Shown: one piece after another, positions 53,128 to 61,114 of the stretch | Layout of the letters: every line of letters begins with the position of its first letter | Position numbering within the stretch: position 1 is the stretch's first letter | From: Lachnospiraceae bacterium XPB1003 | GTDB lineage: Bacteria > Bacillota > Clostridia > Lachnospirales > Lachnospiraceae | Assembly: GCA_900102065.1 (NCBI GenBank) | Contig: FMVK01000007.1 | Coordinates: forward strand, 1 to 64,000 | Length of the DNA: 64,000 nt | Reading direction: 5' to 3' | Notes under the pieces: model-generated | Database searches by the model: none | What the model was told of the DNA's origin: nothing | The model's input: the letters and a program-made list of their open reading frames with translations, nothing else | Program-made: the position numbers and the translations under genes

Positions 53128-53522
53128 GATCTTGCACCTCCAATGGTTACGGTTTCTTCCGTCTTACGCTTCTCAAGAGCAGATGATATTGCTACCATTC
53201 CTATCCATACCAGCGTTACCAGTACAGACATTGTGACACCCACGGTTCCCATTTCGTGCAGCATCTCAGATGTCTCTCCGTTAGTCACTGCAGTAAGGAA
53301 AGGGAAAGCAGGGATAACTTCACCATGCCATACATGCTCAAATGCTAAGAGTGCTGAGCCTCCAAGGAGCATCTTGTTGAGCCATGAAAGCTTTTCGGAG
53401 AGCTTGACCTTCATCACTTCGCCCTTTGAGCTGCTTTTTCCTGCCTTCTCTTTTGACTTTACGATCTTTGTGATAGCTGTTGTAACGATCGCCTCTGCAA
53501 CAGGTACTGTAAAACAAGCCAT
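53124..53522 (-). CDS. Small membrane protein (first gene of pair)
   Basis: The start at 53522 (MACFTVPVAEAIVTTAITKI) has GGGAGG upstream; a longer frame up to 53573 is not needed. The 132 residues have two to three hydrophobic stretches, a basic segment SKEKAGKSSSKGEVMKVKLS and FEHVWHGEVIPAFPFLT. I believe similar two-gene pairs occur in other Lachnospiraceae, but I cannot name a family. A LysR gene on the same strand lies upstream. Confidence 0.7.
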   Translation of the reverse strand: MACFTVPVAEAIVTTAITKIVKSKEKAGKSSSKGEVMKVKLSEKLSWLNKMLLGGSALLAFEHVWHGEVIPAFPFLTAVTNGETSEMLHEMGTVGVTMSVLVTLVWIGMVAISSALEKRKTEETVTIGGARS

Positions 53523-53756
53523 ATCTATACCTCCCAATATTACTATATACAGACTTAAATCTGAGGTTATCACAGTACCTGGGCACCCACAACCCGGGGA
53601 GGGGGTTAAAAGGCGCTGTATTCCTTACTGCCCGATCTCTCTGATGTGATCTATGATGCTTGCTTTTGATATATTACTATATGATATCAGGGGAACGCAT
53701 ATCCCGATCAGTGCCATGAGCGGAAGTACGAGTAAAACCAGAAGTGTCCGGTTTTG

Positions 53757-54659
53757 CTACACCAGCGTTGCCGCAATCTGTATAAATTCATATTCCATAG
53801 AGCTTTTATCTTTAAGAACAGTTGATTTACTGTATATTCCAAAAGGGGCTTGAGGAGATTCTTCCCATTTAAATGTGACAAGATTCTTATGCTGTAGTAT
53901 TTCGTAACCTGCGAGGAGAGCATAGCCATAGTTTGCCAGAAGAAGACTATATGCTTCAGTGGCATTTGCACATATTGCATTATCTACTTCTTCATTTACA
54001 GGTATGATATATCGCCTTTTTGAAAAGAGGTTCCTTATTAGATATGGAGGGACAGAAATAATCTGACGGTACTCCCATAAATCTTTGGTGGTTACCGTCT
54101 TTTTTCTATGTGCTTTTAATTCTTTTGCCAGAATGTGGTCTTTATTTATTACGCAATATAATTCTTCATCATATAACTTGGTAAAATGAATATTGGAATC
54201 TTTGAATTTGGCATCCTTCATACCTACAATCAAATCCAGTTGGCTGTTTGCAAGACGACTTAAGTTGGCGTCTGTTTGATCCTGAGTGAACTCCGGTATC
54301 ACATTTGGTTTTAATACAAATAAAGGTTTAAGAATCTGACTTATAAGATATATTGTATGCGGATCCATATAGCCGATTTTAAGACTGTGGAGATCCCGCT
54401 GCTGATAATTGGATATACGTTCTTTGGAGTGATAGAAGGTATCAATTATTGTATTTGCATCCGTAAGAAATGCTGTGCCGGCCTTTGTCAGTGTAACGGA
54501 TCTGGTAGTTCTGCTTAAAAGCTTGCAGTTTAGTTCTGTTTCCAGAGACTGAATTTGTTTTGATACGGCTGGTTGTGTGAGACCGAGCTGTTCTGCGGTT
54601 TTCATATAATTCAGGGTACCTGCCAGGCTGATAAAACATTCAAGCTGAGATGTTGTCAT
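53757..54659 (-). CDS. LysR-family transcriptional regulator
   Basis: The 300 residues begin with the LysR winged helix (LECFISLAGTLNYMKTAEQL, LTQPAVSKQIQSLETELNCK) and a substrate-binding domain from about 90 (SLKIGYMDPHTIYLISQIL). The gene is divergent to the nitroreductase gene at 54855, with about 195 bp between the starts, so it probably controls that gene and itself. The two membrane proteins further on (minus strand) may also be under it. Confidence 0.9.
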   Translation of the reverse strand: MTTSQLECFISLAGTLNYMKTAEQLGLTQPAVSKQIQSLETELNCKLLSRTTRSVTLTKAGTAFLTDANTIIDTFYHSKERISNYQQRDLHSLKIGYMDPHTIYLISQILKPLFVLKPNVIPEFTQDQTDANLSRLANSQLDLIVGMKDAKFKDSNIHFTKLYDEELYCVINKDHILAKELKAHRKKTVTTKDLWEYRQIISVPPYLIRNLFSKRRYIIPVNEEVDNAICANATEAYSLLLANYGYALLAGYEILQHKNLVTFKWEESPQAPFGIYSKSTVLKDKSSMEYEFIQIAATLV

Positions 54660-54854
54660 AGTGTTCTCCTTGGCTTTTGCAATTCATGGAATTCAGGGTT
54701 TAGAGATGAAATATCATTTATTCCAATTGTTTATAAATAATAACATATATTCATTTCACAGTATATAAGTTTGATGATAAGATAAAACTGTAAATGAGAA
54801 TTGCAATTGAGTTTATGTTTGGATTATATATTTAAAATCGGAGAGGATATTAAT

Positions 54855-55472
54855 ATGGATTTCTATGAAGTTTTAAATTCAAGACATAGTATAAGAGATT
54901 TTGCAGATGAGAGTATTCCTAAGGATATGATGGAGAGAATAGTCAGGGCGGCATATAGTGCACCTGCAAATGACCATTTCAGAGATTGGCATTATGTAGT
55001 GGTAACAGATAAAGAGATTATGAAAAATGTTATAGAAGGAGTTCCCAAGAATCTGACTGTTAAGGATGTGGATTCTATGACATTTATCTCTGATCCTGTT
55101 CAGAAGGAGAGCTATCAGATTGCTGTACCAAAGCAATACAGAATGCTAATAGATGCTGCTGCTATAATAATTCCGCTGATGAAGAAGAAAGTGGATATTC
55201 TAAATCCTTCCTGCCTGTCGGATCTTAACTGTTATGCGTCCATTTGGTGCAGTATAGAAAATGTGTGGCTTGCAGCTGTGGCAGAAGGATATGGATGCAA
55301 TGTCAGAATTCCACTGGGAAATGAGGAGTCAATAGCTAAAGATGCTTTAAATATTCCCGAAGAGTATATGATTCCTTGTTTTATAGGAATCGGACGACCG
55401 GCTGAAACGGCTGTTTATACAAAGCAGATAGATGTGGATTATGATACGCAGATACATTGGGAAATGTTCTAA
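54855..55472 (+). CDS. Nitroreductase-family flavoprotein
   Basis: The ATG at 54855 follows GGAGAGGA. The 205 residues start MDFYEVLNSRHSIRDFADES, the FMN-binding start of this family (the Arg-His-Ser-Ile-Arg loop). GYGCNVRIPLGNEESIA and IPEEYMIPCFIGIGRPAE are the later FMN and dimer segments. It uses NAD(P)H to reduce nitro compounds, quinones or flavins; the natural substrate is unknown. A divergent LysR gene is a likely regulator. A dispersed palindrome follows. Confidence 0.9.
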   Translation: MDFYEVLNSRHSIRDFADESIPKDMMERIVRAAYSAPANDHFRDWHYVVVTDKEIMKNVIEGVPKNLTVKDVDSMTFISDPVQKESYQIAVPKQYRMLIDAAAIIIPLMKKKVDILNPSCLSDLNCYASIWCSIENVWLAAVAEGYGCNVRIPLGNEESIAKDALNIPEEYMIPCFIGIGRPAETAVYTKQIDVDYDTQIHWEMF

Positions 55473-55501
55473 GTAGGGATGTGGAGTCAATGGGGACCGG
55501 G

Positions 55502-55528
55502 AGTCAATGGGGACGGTTCTCATTGACT
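55502..55528 (+). repeat. Dispersed palindrome, copy 6
   Basis: Same 27 bp as copy 3. A truncated copy (AGTCAATGGGGACCGGG) stands directly before it from 55485. It borders cassette copy 2. Confidence 0.9.
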
Positions 55529-55553
55529 CCAAGAAGAAAAAGGGGGCTATATT

Positions 55554-55775
55554 TTGAATAAAAAGATTATAAAAGTCATAGGTTATATTTTTATTATATG
55601 CTTTATGATAATCGGCGGTGTCATTCTTTTTCACTCTGACTTTGCAGAACCTTTGAAGCATTGCCGGGAATTTTGGTTATTATCAAATGATGAAAAAAGA
55701 AAGTCATCAAAAAGTGCTTTTCTATGTGTTGCGCTTTTAACGACTCTTCAGATAATCATTTCTTATATAATGTAG
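55554..55775 (+). CDS. Small membrane protein of the repeated cassette (copy 2)
   Basis: The 73-residue protein is identical to the product of 50336 except for a short region after AEPLKH, where HLLGLGSCLAAMILAWLL is replaced by CREFWLL. The change is a 30-bp in-frame loss with local differences that removes most of the second membrane helix. The TAG stop again lies in the palindrome. TTG start and ribosome site are as in copy 1. Confidence 0.6.
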   Translation: MNKKIIKVIGYIFIICFMIIGGVILFHSDFAEPLKHCREFWLLSNDEKRKSSKSAFLCVALLTTLQIIISYIM

Positions 55776-55800
55776 TCAATGAGAACCGTCCCCATTGACT
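55774..55800 (-). repeat. Dispersed palindrome, copy 7
   Basis: The complement of copy 6, as at 50586. Right border of cassette copy 2; contains the stop of the gene. Confidence 0.9.
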
Positions 55801-55812
55801 TCCCGACTTATT

Positions 55813-55846
55813 ACACCTCAGGACAACTGTCCTGGGGTGTTTTTTT
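55813..55846 (+). terminator. Terminator, second copy
   Basis: ACACCTCAGG/CCTGGGGTGT with a T-run. About 36 bases here (from CGACTTATTACACC) match 47683-47724 with two loop changes. Confidence 0.8.
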
Positions 55847-55869
55847 GAATTATGATAATCGCTAAAAGC

Positions 55870-55944
55870 GTAGAATTCTACAATTTTGTTGATTAAGGCG
55901 ATGTGATGTGATAAGGTGTAATTGACAAAAATGTAGAATTCTAC
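55870..55944. promoter_or_regulatory. Two identical palindromic operators before the ATPase gene
   Basis: GTAGAATTCTAC occurs at 55870-55881 and 55933-55944, 63 bp apart centre to centre (about six helix turns), each followed by AATTT. The second lies next to TTGACA (55923-55928) and ends 15 bp before the start codon. This arrangement fits a repressor that binds both sites and loops the DNA. Confidence 0.7.
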
Positions 55945-55959
55945 AATTTAGGAGATTAT

Positions 55960-57267
55960 ATGATAAAAAGAGATAAATATCTGACTCAGTTAATCAGTGC
56001 AAAGAACAATGGATTTCCGAAGGTAATAACAGGTGTGAGAAGATGTGGAAAGTCATTTCTTCTTAAAGAAATATATAGAGAATACCTGCTTTCAGATAAT
56101 GTTCCGGAGAATAGAATAATTATCTTGGAATTGGATGATGATAAAAACAGTAATTATCGTGATCCTTTGGAACTAGGAGCATATATAAGGGAAAAATGCA
56201 AAGATAAAGAGAATTACTATGTTTTTATTGACGAGATACAAAAGGTATATTCGATAATTAATCCTAACCTTACCGATGGCAAACATGTTTTGGCAAATTC
56301 TGATGACACTGAAGTAATATCATTCGTAGACGTTGTACTCGGACTATCAAGAGAAAAGAATATAGATTTATATGTGACAGGATCAAATTCTAAAAAGTTG
56401 TCTTCAGATATAGTTACTGAATTTAGAGATAAGGCAACAAATATAAAACTTTCTCCGCTTTCATTTGAAGAATACTATGGATATGTCGGAGGTTCGGCAA
56501 CTGAAGCTATATATTCATATATGCAATATGGTGGAATGCCATTGGCTGTATTAAAAAGTGACGAAGAGAGAAAAGAATATCTAAAGAACTTGTTCACTAC
56601 AACATACTTCGCTGATATTGTTGAAAGGAATCAGTTGAAAAAGGGAGAGGCTCTGGACGAACTATGTAATATTATTAGTTCTTCGACAGGCTCACTACTT
56701 AATTCAGAAAAAATAGCCAATACGTTTGAAAGTGTTAGACATGAAAATATTGATAAGCAGACAGTTGAAAACTATATTGGTTACTTTAAAGATGCATTCC
56801 TTTTGCGTGAGGCTAAACGCTATGACTTAAAAGGAAGAAAAGAAATAGGTGCTCTTAGAAAGTATTATTTTATTGATACTGGTCTACGAAATGCTCGCCT
56901 GAATTTCGCTTTCCCAGATGAAGGTCAAATGCTTGAAAACATTGTATATAATGAGCTTTGTTATAATGGATATTCTGTAAATGTCGGTGTGTTTGATACG
57001 GTAGAGAAAGATAAGACTGGTAAATCCATAAGGAAGAAAAATGAAGTGGATTTCTATGCCACTAAAGGACTTAGGTCTCTTTATATACAAGTGACTGCTG
57101 ACATCTCTAATGCAGATACGAGAGAAAGAGAAATAAGACCATATTTTAAGTTGAATGATCAAGTACTAAAGCTACTTGTTGTAAATATACCAATTAAAGA
57201 AACCATGGATGAAAATGGGTTCACGATCATTGGAATTACTGATTTTTTATTAAAATATATTAGATGA
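55960..57267 (+). CDS. AAA_14/DUF4143 ATPase
   Basis: The 435 residues match the common 'ATP-binding protein' of the AAA_14 type with a DUF4143 C-terminal domain. Walker A is GVRRCGKSFLL (about 26), Walker B is in YYVFIDEIQKV, and the sensor is VTGSNSKKLSSDI. The C-terminal part includes RKKNEVDFYATKGLRSLYIQ, a nuclease-like DUF4143 motif (EVDF). The function of the family is not firmly known; it is frequent in accessory regions. AGGAG precedes the ATG. The two palindromes upstream point to repression by an unknown regulator. Confidence 0.9.
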   Translation: MIKRDKYLTQLISAKNNGFPKVITGVRRCGKSFLLKEIYREYLLSDNVPENRIIILELDDDKNSNYRDPLELGAYIREKCKDKENYYVFIDEIQKVYSIINPNLTDGKHVLANSDDTEVISFVDVVLGLSREKNIDLYVTGSNSKKLSSDIVTEFRDKATNIKLSPLSFEEYYGYVGGSATEAIYSYMQYGGMPLAVLKSDEERKEYLKNLFTTTYFADIVERNQLKKGEALDELCNIISSSTGSLLNSEKIANTFESVRHENIDKQTVENYIGYFKDAFLLREAKRYDLKGRKEIGALRKYYFIDTGLRNARLNFAFPDEGQMLENIVYNELCYNGYSVNVGVFDTVEKDKTGKSIRKKNEVDFYATKGLRSLYIQVTADISNADTREREIRPYFKLNDQVLKLLVVNIPIKETMDENGFTIIGITDFLLKYIR

Positions 57268-57288
57268 GTAAATAAGGATGGTACATAA

Positions 57289-57465
57289 ATGGATAGGATA
57301 GAAAACGCCTTAGTTGCATGTGAAAAAGTAATCAATGGAATTGAAGATGAAACAATTTCTACATCTTCAGCATTATTACAGTGTTCAAAGATTGCCAGAC
57401 TAACAAACGATGAGGAAGCAATCATTTGGTTTCAGTATGAGTATGGGGGATATGTTGAAGATTAA
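57289..57465 (+). pseudogene. AbiTii-type N-terminal fragment
   Basis: The ORF has 58 codons (MDRIENALVACEKVINGIED and SALLQCSKIARLTNDEEAII, then WFQYEYGGYVED). This matches the N-terminal helices of the AbiTii domain, known from abortive-infection proteins of about 200-300 residues. The rest is missing and another gene starts in its place, so the gene was cut by a deletion. Whether the fragment is expressed is unknown. Confidence 0.55.
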
Positions 57466-57946
57466 ACATTTATTCAAGCACTACTTTTTTGGAATATCAT
57501 TTATTGGTATAGCAGCATTTGTGATACAGGAAATTCCGTATATTGCTATGCCATTGATCAAACCTGCATCAAATCCGATCATGAATATGACGAATGAGAT
57601 TAAGTGGATAGAGACAGTGCAGGGGATATTCGGTGTTTTGGCAATGATCATGCTGATATTGATCGTAAGGGATGACGTCAAGCTTATTCCAAGAGAAACT
57701 GCAAAAGATAAAATATTTTTTTCACTTGCTGTTCTGATGATGGTGATCAATTTCCTCGGATGGACGATGTATTATATGGGTTATCAGTATGGATGGCTTA
57801 TCCTGATCAGTCAGTTTGCTGTTGTGCCGTTGTACTATCTGTTCATTGGACTTTGGAGACGCAATTATCTGTTAGCAGGGGCAGCTGTTCCGTTTTTTGT
57901 GATCCATACCATCAATGGTATAATCAATTTTGCTGTTAAGAGATAA
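57452..57946 (+). CDS. Polytopic membrane protein of unknown function
   Basis: About 164 residues remain from MLKIKHLFKHYFFG on, with five hydrophobic segments, among them ISFIGIAAFVIQEIPYIAM, VQGIFGVLAMIMLILIV and FFSLAVLMMVINFLGWTM. None of the possible starts (57410, 57437, 57443, 57452) has a well-placed ribosome site, and all lie over the AbiTii fragment. This suggests that the gene's own 5' region was replaced at this junction. A function is not recognised. Confidence 0.6.
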   Translation: MLKIKHLFKHYFFGISFIGIAAFVIQEIPYIAMPLIKPASNPIMNMTNEIKWIETVQGIFGVLAMIMLILIVRDDVKLIPRETAKDKIFFSLAVLMMVINFLGWTMYYMGYQYGWLILISQFAVVPLYYLFIGLWRRNYLLAGAAVPFFVIHTINGIINFAVKR

Positions 57947-57971
57947 TATTTTAAGGAATAAAAGGAGCATT

Positions 57972-58391
57972 ATGGACAATAACACTATTGAGAGCTTTAT
58001 CAGAAAACAGAAGGTTTCTTTAATATGTTCTATTGATGAAAACGGATTTCCAAATGTGAAAGCTATGCTGAAGCCGAGAAAGATAGAAGGCTTACAGAGT
58101 TTTTATTTTTCAACAAACACATCTTCTATGAGAGTTAAACAGTATATGAATAATCCCAATGCATGTATCTACTTCTATCATAAGGGATTGATAAGGTACG
58201 TGGGTGTTATGCTGAAAGGCAAAATGGAAGTGCTGACTGATCAGGAGACAAAGGATATGATCTGGCGTAAAGGCGACACGATGTTCTATAAGGGCGGAGT
58301 CACTGATCCCGATTATTGTGTATTAAAGTTTACCGCTGAAAGCGGAAGATACTATTGTGATCTGAAGACGGAAAGCTTCACTATCGAATAG
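57972..58391 (+). CDS. Pyridoxamine 5'-phosphate oxidase-like protein
   Basis: The ATG at 57972 follows AAAGGAG by 4 bases; a longer frame from 57930 lacks a site. The 139 residues are of the FMN-binding split-barrel family: KVSLICSIDENGFPNVKAML, FYFSTNTSSMRVKQYMNNPN and YVGVMLKGKMEVLTD. It resembles general-stress 'Ycl/26'-type proteins in layout. The substrate is unknown. It follows the membrane-protein gene closely and may share its transcript. Confidence 0.85.
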   Translation: MDNNTIESFIRKQKVSLICSIDENGFPNVKAMLKPRKIEGLQSFYFSTNTSSMRVKQYMNNPNACIYFYHKGLIRYVGVMLKGKMEVLTDQETKDMIWRKGDTMFYKGGVTDPDYCVLKFTAESGRYYCDLKTESFTIE

Positions 58392-58440
58392 CAATTGATA
58401 AAATCGAATCTGAAAAGCCGGATGCATAGGGAGAAGAAAA

Positions 58441-59952
58441 ATGAAGAAAAATATTCCCACTGAAGAGGAATTAAAGAAGTACAGTCATAAGAAGATGACA
58501 ATGCCGTTAATGGAACATGCTCCGGAAGAGGCGAAGGGATCTGTATGGAAGTTCATCAAGAAGATATCGACCTATGCCCGTACACCGGGTACTTTAGCGG
58601 ATTATAAAAAGATGGCTGTGTTTGCTGAAAATGATGCATTAGTCGATGTTGTTTTAGATACGCTAAAGGATATGAAATATCCTTTTAGTGAGGCGGATTT
58701 TATACCGGATATCGTGGGCTATTATTACTCCATTGCGATGATTTCACAAAGCATGCATAGAAGAGATGAAACAATTAAACTGCTCAATGAACTTGTTGAT
58801 TATGTTATTGCTAATCATTCACCTAGTACATTACCGCTTGTCAGAAATATGGATGTTTTGTCAAAAGATTATCCAGACCTGGCGGGTATATTTGAGAAAG
58901 CACGAATCCTCTATAAAATTGATGCTATAGATGGCATTAAGAAAGGGGTTCCTATACGGATCAACAAGCTTTATAACAATTATACAAGTGCAGAAAAAAT
59001 AGAAGCGGAATATATAAATATTGAGAATCCTCAGGACGGCAAAGTATTTGTTGAAGTGGATGAAAAAGAATTTGTCGTTAGAATAGTAGAAAACGGAAAA
59101 GACATTTTCTCTAAGAAATTCAAACACTACAGCTATGGTATGATCGAGTATGCCATAGTCAGAGATGTTTTGCTGAGAAAGCACATGGAAGATATGAAAA
59201 TCGATGATGCTACAGATGAAAGAGTCGTCGAAGCTATGAGAGCAGATCTTAAGAAACTGTATAGTGATATTGGGATCTCGGTAAATAATGAGGAATTTTC
59301 ATATATCACAGATGGATATGAAAAATACAATAATACTGATCTGCCCCAGGATGTCCAAAAGTATCTGGAAGAAATCTATAATGATGAAGATCTGAAAGAT
59401 GCTTTTTTCGATTGTGATATTGAAATCTATGAAGAGGCATGGGTTAAGGATCTGGAGAATGATGATTCCTGGTTTGAGGATCTTATGGGAACCGGAGAAT
59501 CCAACTATAAGAATATTAAGCCGTTTGCCCGTGACGGATCGGGTGGATTATGGGTTGTCCTGGATGATGAAATGATCGGATATATCGGTACAGAGGGAGA
59601 ATGCGGGATCATCGCTCGAAATATAAATGAGTTCATGAATATAGTAGCGGTGCAGAGAGGATACGTAGATGATTTCTGCAGTGTTGATATACTGAAATCA
59701 GAAGAAGCATTTTTAGAGGAATATAAAGAAGCACCTGAGTCGGATTATAACAGGGTATTTAACAGATTTATAAAGAAGCATGGTTTTACTAAAGATTTAA
59801 AGAAAATATATGAGTATATAATAAATGGTGTTACAACGAAGCCGTTCTTTCAAGTGATTGCTACAGATGATGAATATTGTGACTCATATTCAATACTCGG
59901 AAGTGATGACGGACAAGAAGCACTGGAGGAGCTAATAGAGAAGCTTCAATAA
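58441..59952 (+). CDS. Large hypothetical protein with SMI1/KNR4-like C-terminus
   Basis: The 503 residues contain no signal peptide or membrane span. The first 290 residues are helical and charged (MKKNIPTEEELKKYSHKKMT…), without a known match. The last about 170 residues, with FARDGSGGLWVVLDDEMIGY, IGTEGECGIIARNINEFMNI and FIKKHGFTKDLKKIYEYI, recall the SUKH (SMI1/KNR4) fold of immunity proteins. That is a guess from pattern. It stands alone without a neighbouring toxin. AGGGAGAAG precedes the ATG. Confidence 0.6.
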   Translation: MKKNIPTEEELKKYSHKKMTMPLMEHAPEEAKGSVWKFIKKISTYARTPGTLADYKKMAVFAENDALVDVVLDTLKDMKYPFSEADFIPDIVGYYYSIAMISQSMHRRDETIKLLNELVDYVIANHSPSTLPLVRNMDVLSKDYPDLAGIFEKARILYKIDAIDGIKKGVPIRINKLYNNYTSAEKIEAEYINIENPQDGKVFVEVDEKEFVVRIVENGKDIFSKKFKHYSYGMIEYAIVRDVLLRKHMEDMKIDDATDERVVEAMRADLKKLYSDIGISVNNEEFSYITDGYEKYNNTDLPQDVQKYLEEIYNDEDLKDAFFDCDIEIYEEAWVKDLENDDSWFEDLMGTGESNYKNIKPFARDGSGGLWVVLDDEMIGYIGTEGECGIIARNINEFMNIVAVQRGYVDDFCSVDILKSEEAFLEEYKEAPESDYNRVFNRFIKKHGFTKDLKKIYEYIINGVTTKPFFQVIATDDEYCDSYSILGSDDGQEALEELIEKLQ

Positions 59953-60010
59953 GATTGATATACTTACGCGGATGTATTTATGAAACAAGAACTGGATAAG
60001 GAGTATAAAA

Positions 60011-60379
60011 ATGGGATTTCCAGAGTTTATGTTTAATGAAAAAAATATGATTCCTGCATCTCAGCAAAATACACCTGATATTGAGGGCTATTATTATACA
60101 GCTAATGATGGAAGCCAAATGGCTTTTTGGATATATAAAGCAGATAGAATTTCTAAAGAACATACACATGATTATGATGAATGGATGCTTTGTGTAGAGG
60201 GAGAATACATCGTTACAATAGACGGGAAAGAATATACCTTACATGCGGGAGATGAATTATTTATTCCAAAGGGAAGCTTGCAGGGCGGAAGAGTTAAAGC
60301 CGGTACAAGGTCAATTCACGCCTTTGGAGGTCAGAGAGTGAAAGGCAATGGGAAAGTCAATGGGGACGGTTCTCATTGA
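60011..60379 (+). CDS. Cupin-domain protein with repeat-derived C-terminus
   Basis: The 122 residues hold a small cupin barrel: the metal motif is in HTHDYDEWMLCVEGEYIVTI (His, His and Glu), and the second box is GDELFIPKGSLQGGRVKAGT followed by HAFGG. It could bind a metal or small ligand. The family normally ends shortly after HAFGGQR. Here the frame runs on into the dispersed palindrome, adding KVNGDGSH and the stop. AAGGAG precedes the ATG. Confidence 0.82.
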   Translation: MGFPEFMFNEKNMIPASQQNTPDIEGYYYTANDGSQMAFWIYKADRISKEHTHDYDEWMLCVEGEYIVTIDGKEYTLHAGDELFIPKGSLQGGRVKAGTRSIHAFGGQRVKGNGKVNGDGSH

Positions 60380-60381
60380 CT
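60355..60381 (+). repeat. Dispersed palindrome, copy 8
   Basis: Same 27 bp as copy 3. It encodes the last residues (VNGDGSH) and the stop of the cupin gene. Confidence 0.9.
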
Positions 60382-60388
60382 CAAGGGA

Positions 60389-60415
60389 AGTCAACGGGAA
60401 CCGTCCCCGTTGACT
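60389..60415 (-). repeat. Dispersed palindrome, copy 9
   Basis: AGTCAACG-GGAACCGTCCC-CGTTGACT. Both arms carry the same change relative to the main form (AAT/ATT to AAC/GTT), so pairing is kept. It lies 8 bp from copy 8 in opposite orientation. Confidence 0.88.
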
Positions 60416-60597
60416 TACTGAAGACAATCTATGAAGATTGGGAGAAACTAACTTTGGTAACTCCCTTTGATAAGAAACAGAATGTAAAATTTTACACTGA
60501 AAAATGTGGGTTTCGTATTGTATCAACAGAAAGCGATGGCGGTGTAGAACTTGCAAGATTTGTTTCCGGAAGATCAAGCGGGAACGGAGAGGAATAA
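60416..60597 (+). pseudogene. GNAT acetyltransferase, C-terminal fragment
   Basis: About 60 residues (TIYEDWEKLTLVTPFDKKQN then VKFYTEKCGFRIVSTESDGG) match the end of the acetyltransferase at 48530-48985. The N-terminal two-thirds, with the acetyl-CoA site, are missing, and the sequence begins at the border of the palindrome pair. It seems the repeat inserted in or replaced the front of the gene. Confidence 0.75.
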
Positions 60598-60601
60598 ATT
60601 C

Positions 60602-61114
60602 ATGAAAGTAAGAGCATTTGATCCTGATAAAGATTTTGATATCATAAAAAAATGGGCTGCCGATGAAAGAACTCATGCTATGTGGTGTGCAAACAGGTTC
60701 ACGTATCCTCTTGAGAAAGAAAACTTTGCAGAAGTGTTGGATGATATAAATGAAAGATTCGGGGATCTGCCCTATGTAGCTGAAATAGACGATTCTGCGG
60801 TTGGATTCTTTTGTTATTCGTATAATGCTGATACCGGTGAGGGGATGCTTAAGTTTGTTATTGTAGATCCGGGCTGCAGGGGCAAGGGTGTGGCAAAAGA
60901 AATGTTTGAAATAATATTTCAACATGCATTTAAAGAAACTAATGCCGAAGCAATACAATTGATGGTTTTTCCTCAGAATAACAGAGCAAAAAGATTTTAT
61001 GAAAAAATGGGTTTTAAAGAAAGAAGCACAGAACAGGGTGCATATATATATAAAGATGAAGCATGGGACAGATGCAATATGATCATCGAAGTCAATGGGA
61101 ACCGTCCCCATTGA
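60602..61114 (+). CDS. GNAT-family N-acetyltransferase with repeat-derived C-terminus
   Basis: The ATG at 60602, behind GGAGAGGA, gives 170 residues (MKVRAFDPDKDFDIIKKWAA). The acetyl-CoA motif is VDPGCRGKGVAKEMFEIIF (about 96-114), and FYEKMGFKERSTEQGAY follows. The last codons, IEVNGNRPH and the stop, are read from the dispersed palindrome at 61090. The family core is complete, so the enzyme may be active with the added tail. The substrate is unknown. Confidence 0.85.
   Translation: MKVRAFDPDKDFDIIKKWAADERTHAMWCANRFTYPLEKENFAEVLDDINERFGDLPYVAEIDDSAVGFFCYSYNADTGEGMLKFVIVDPGCRGKGVAKEMFEIIFQHAFKETNAEAIQLMVFPQNNRAKRFYEKMGFKERSTEQGAYIYKDEAWDRCNMIIEVNGNRPH

Larger units (their letters stand above)
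55502..55800. mobile_element. Palindrome-bounded cassette, copy 2
   Basis: This is the second copy of the cassette at 50274, 299 bp long, again bounded by the palindrome in opposite orientations (55502-55528, 55774-55800). It has a 30-bp deletion in the gene and a partial extra palindrome (55485-55501) just before it. Confidence 0.75.

Noticed and set aside
60311-61111. 266-codon open frame on the minus strand over the GNAT genes
   Set aside because: It begins and ends in the palindromes by chance and opposes a clear acetyltransferase gene.
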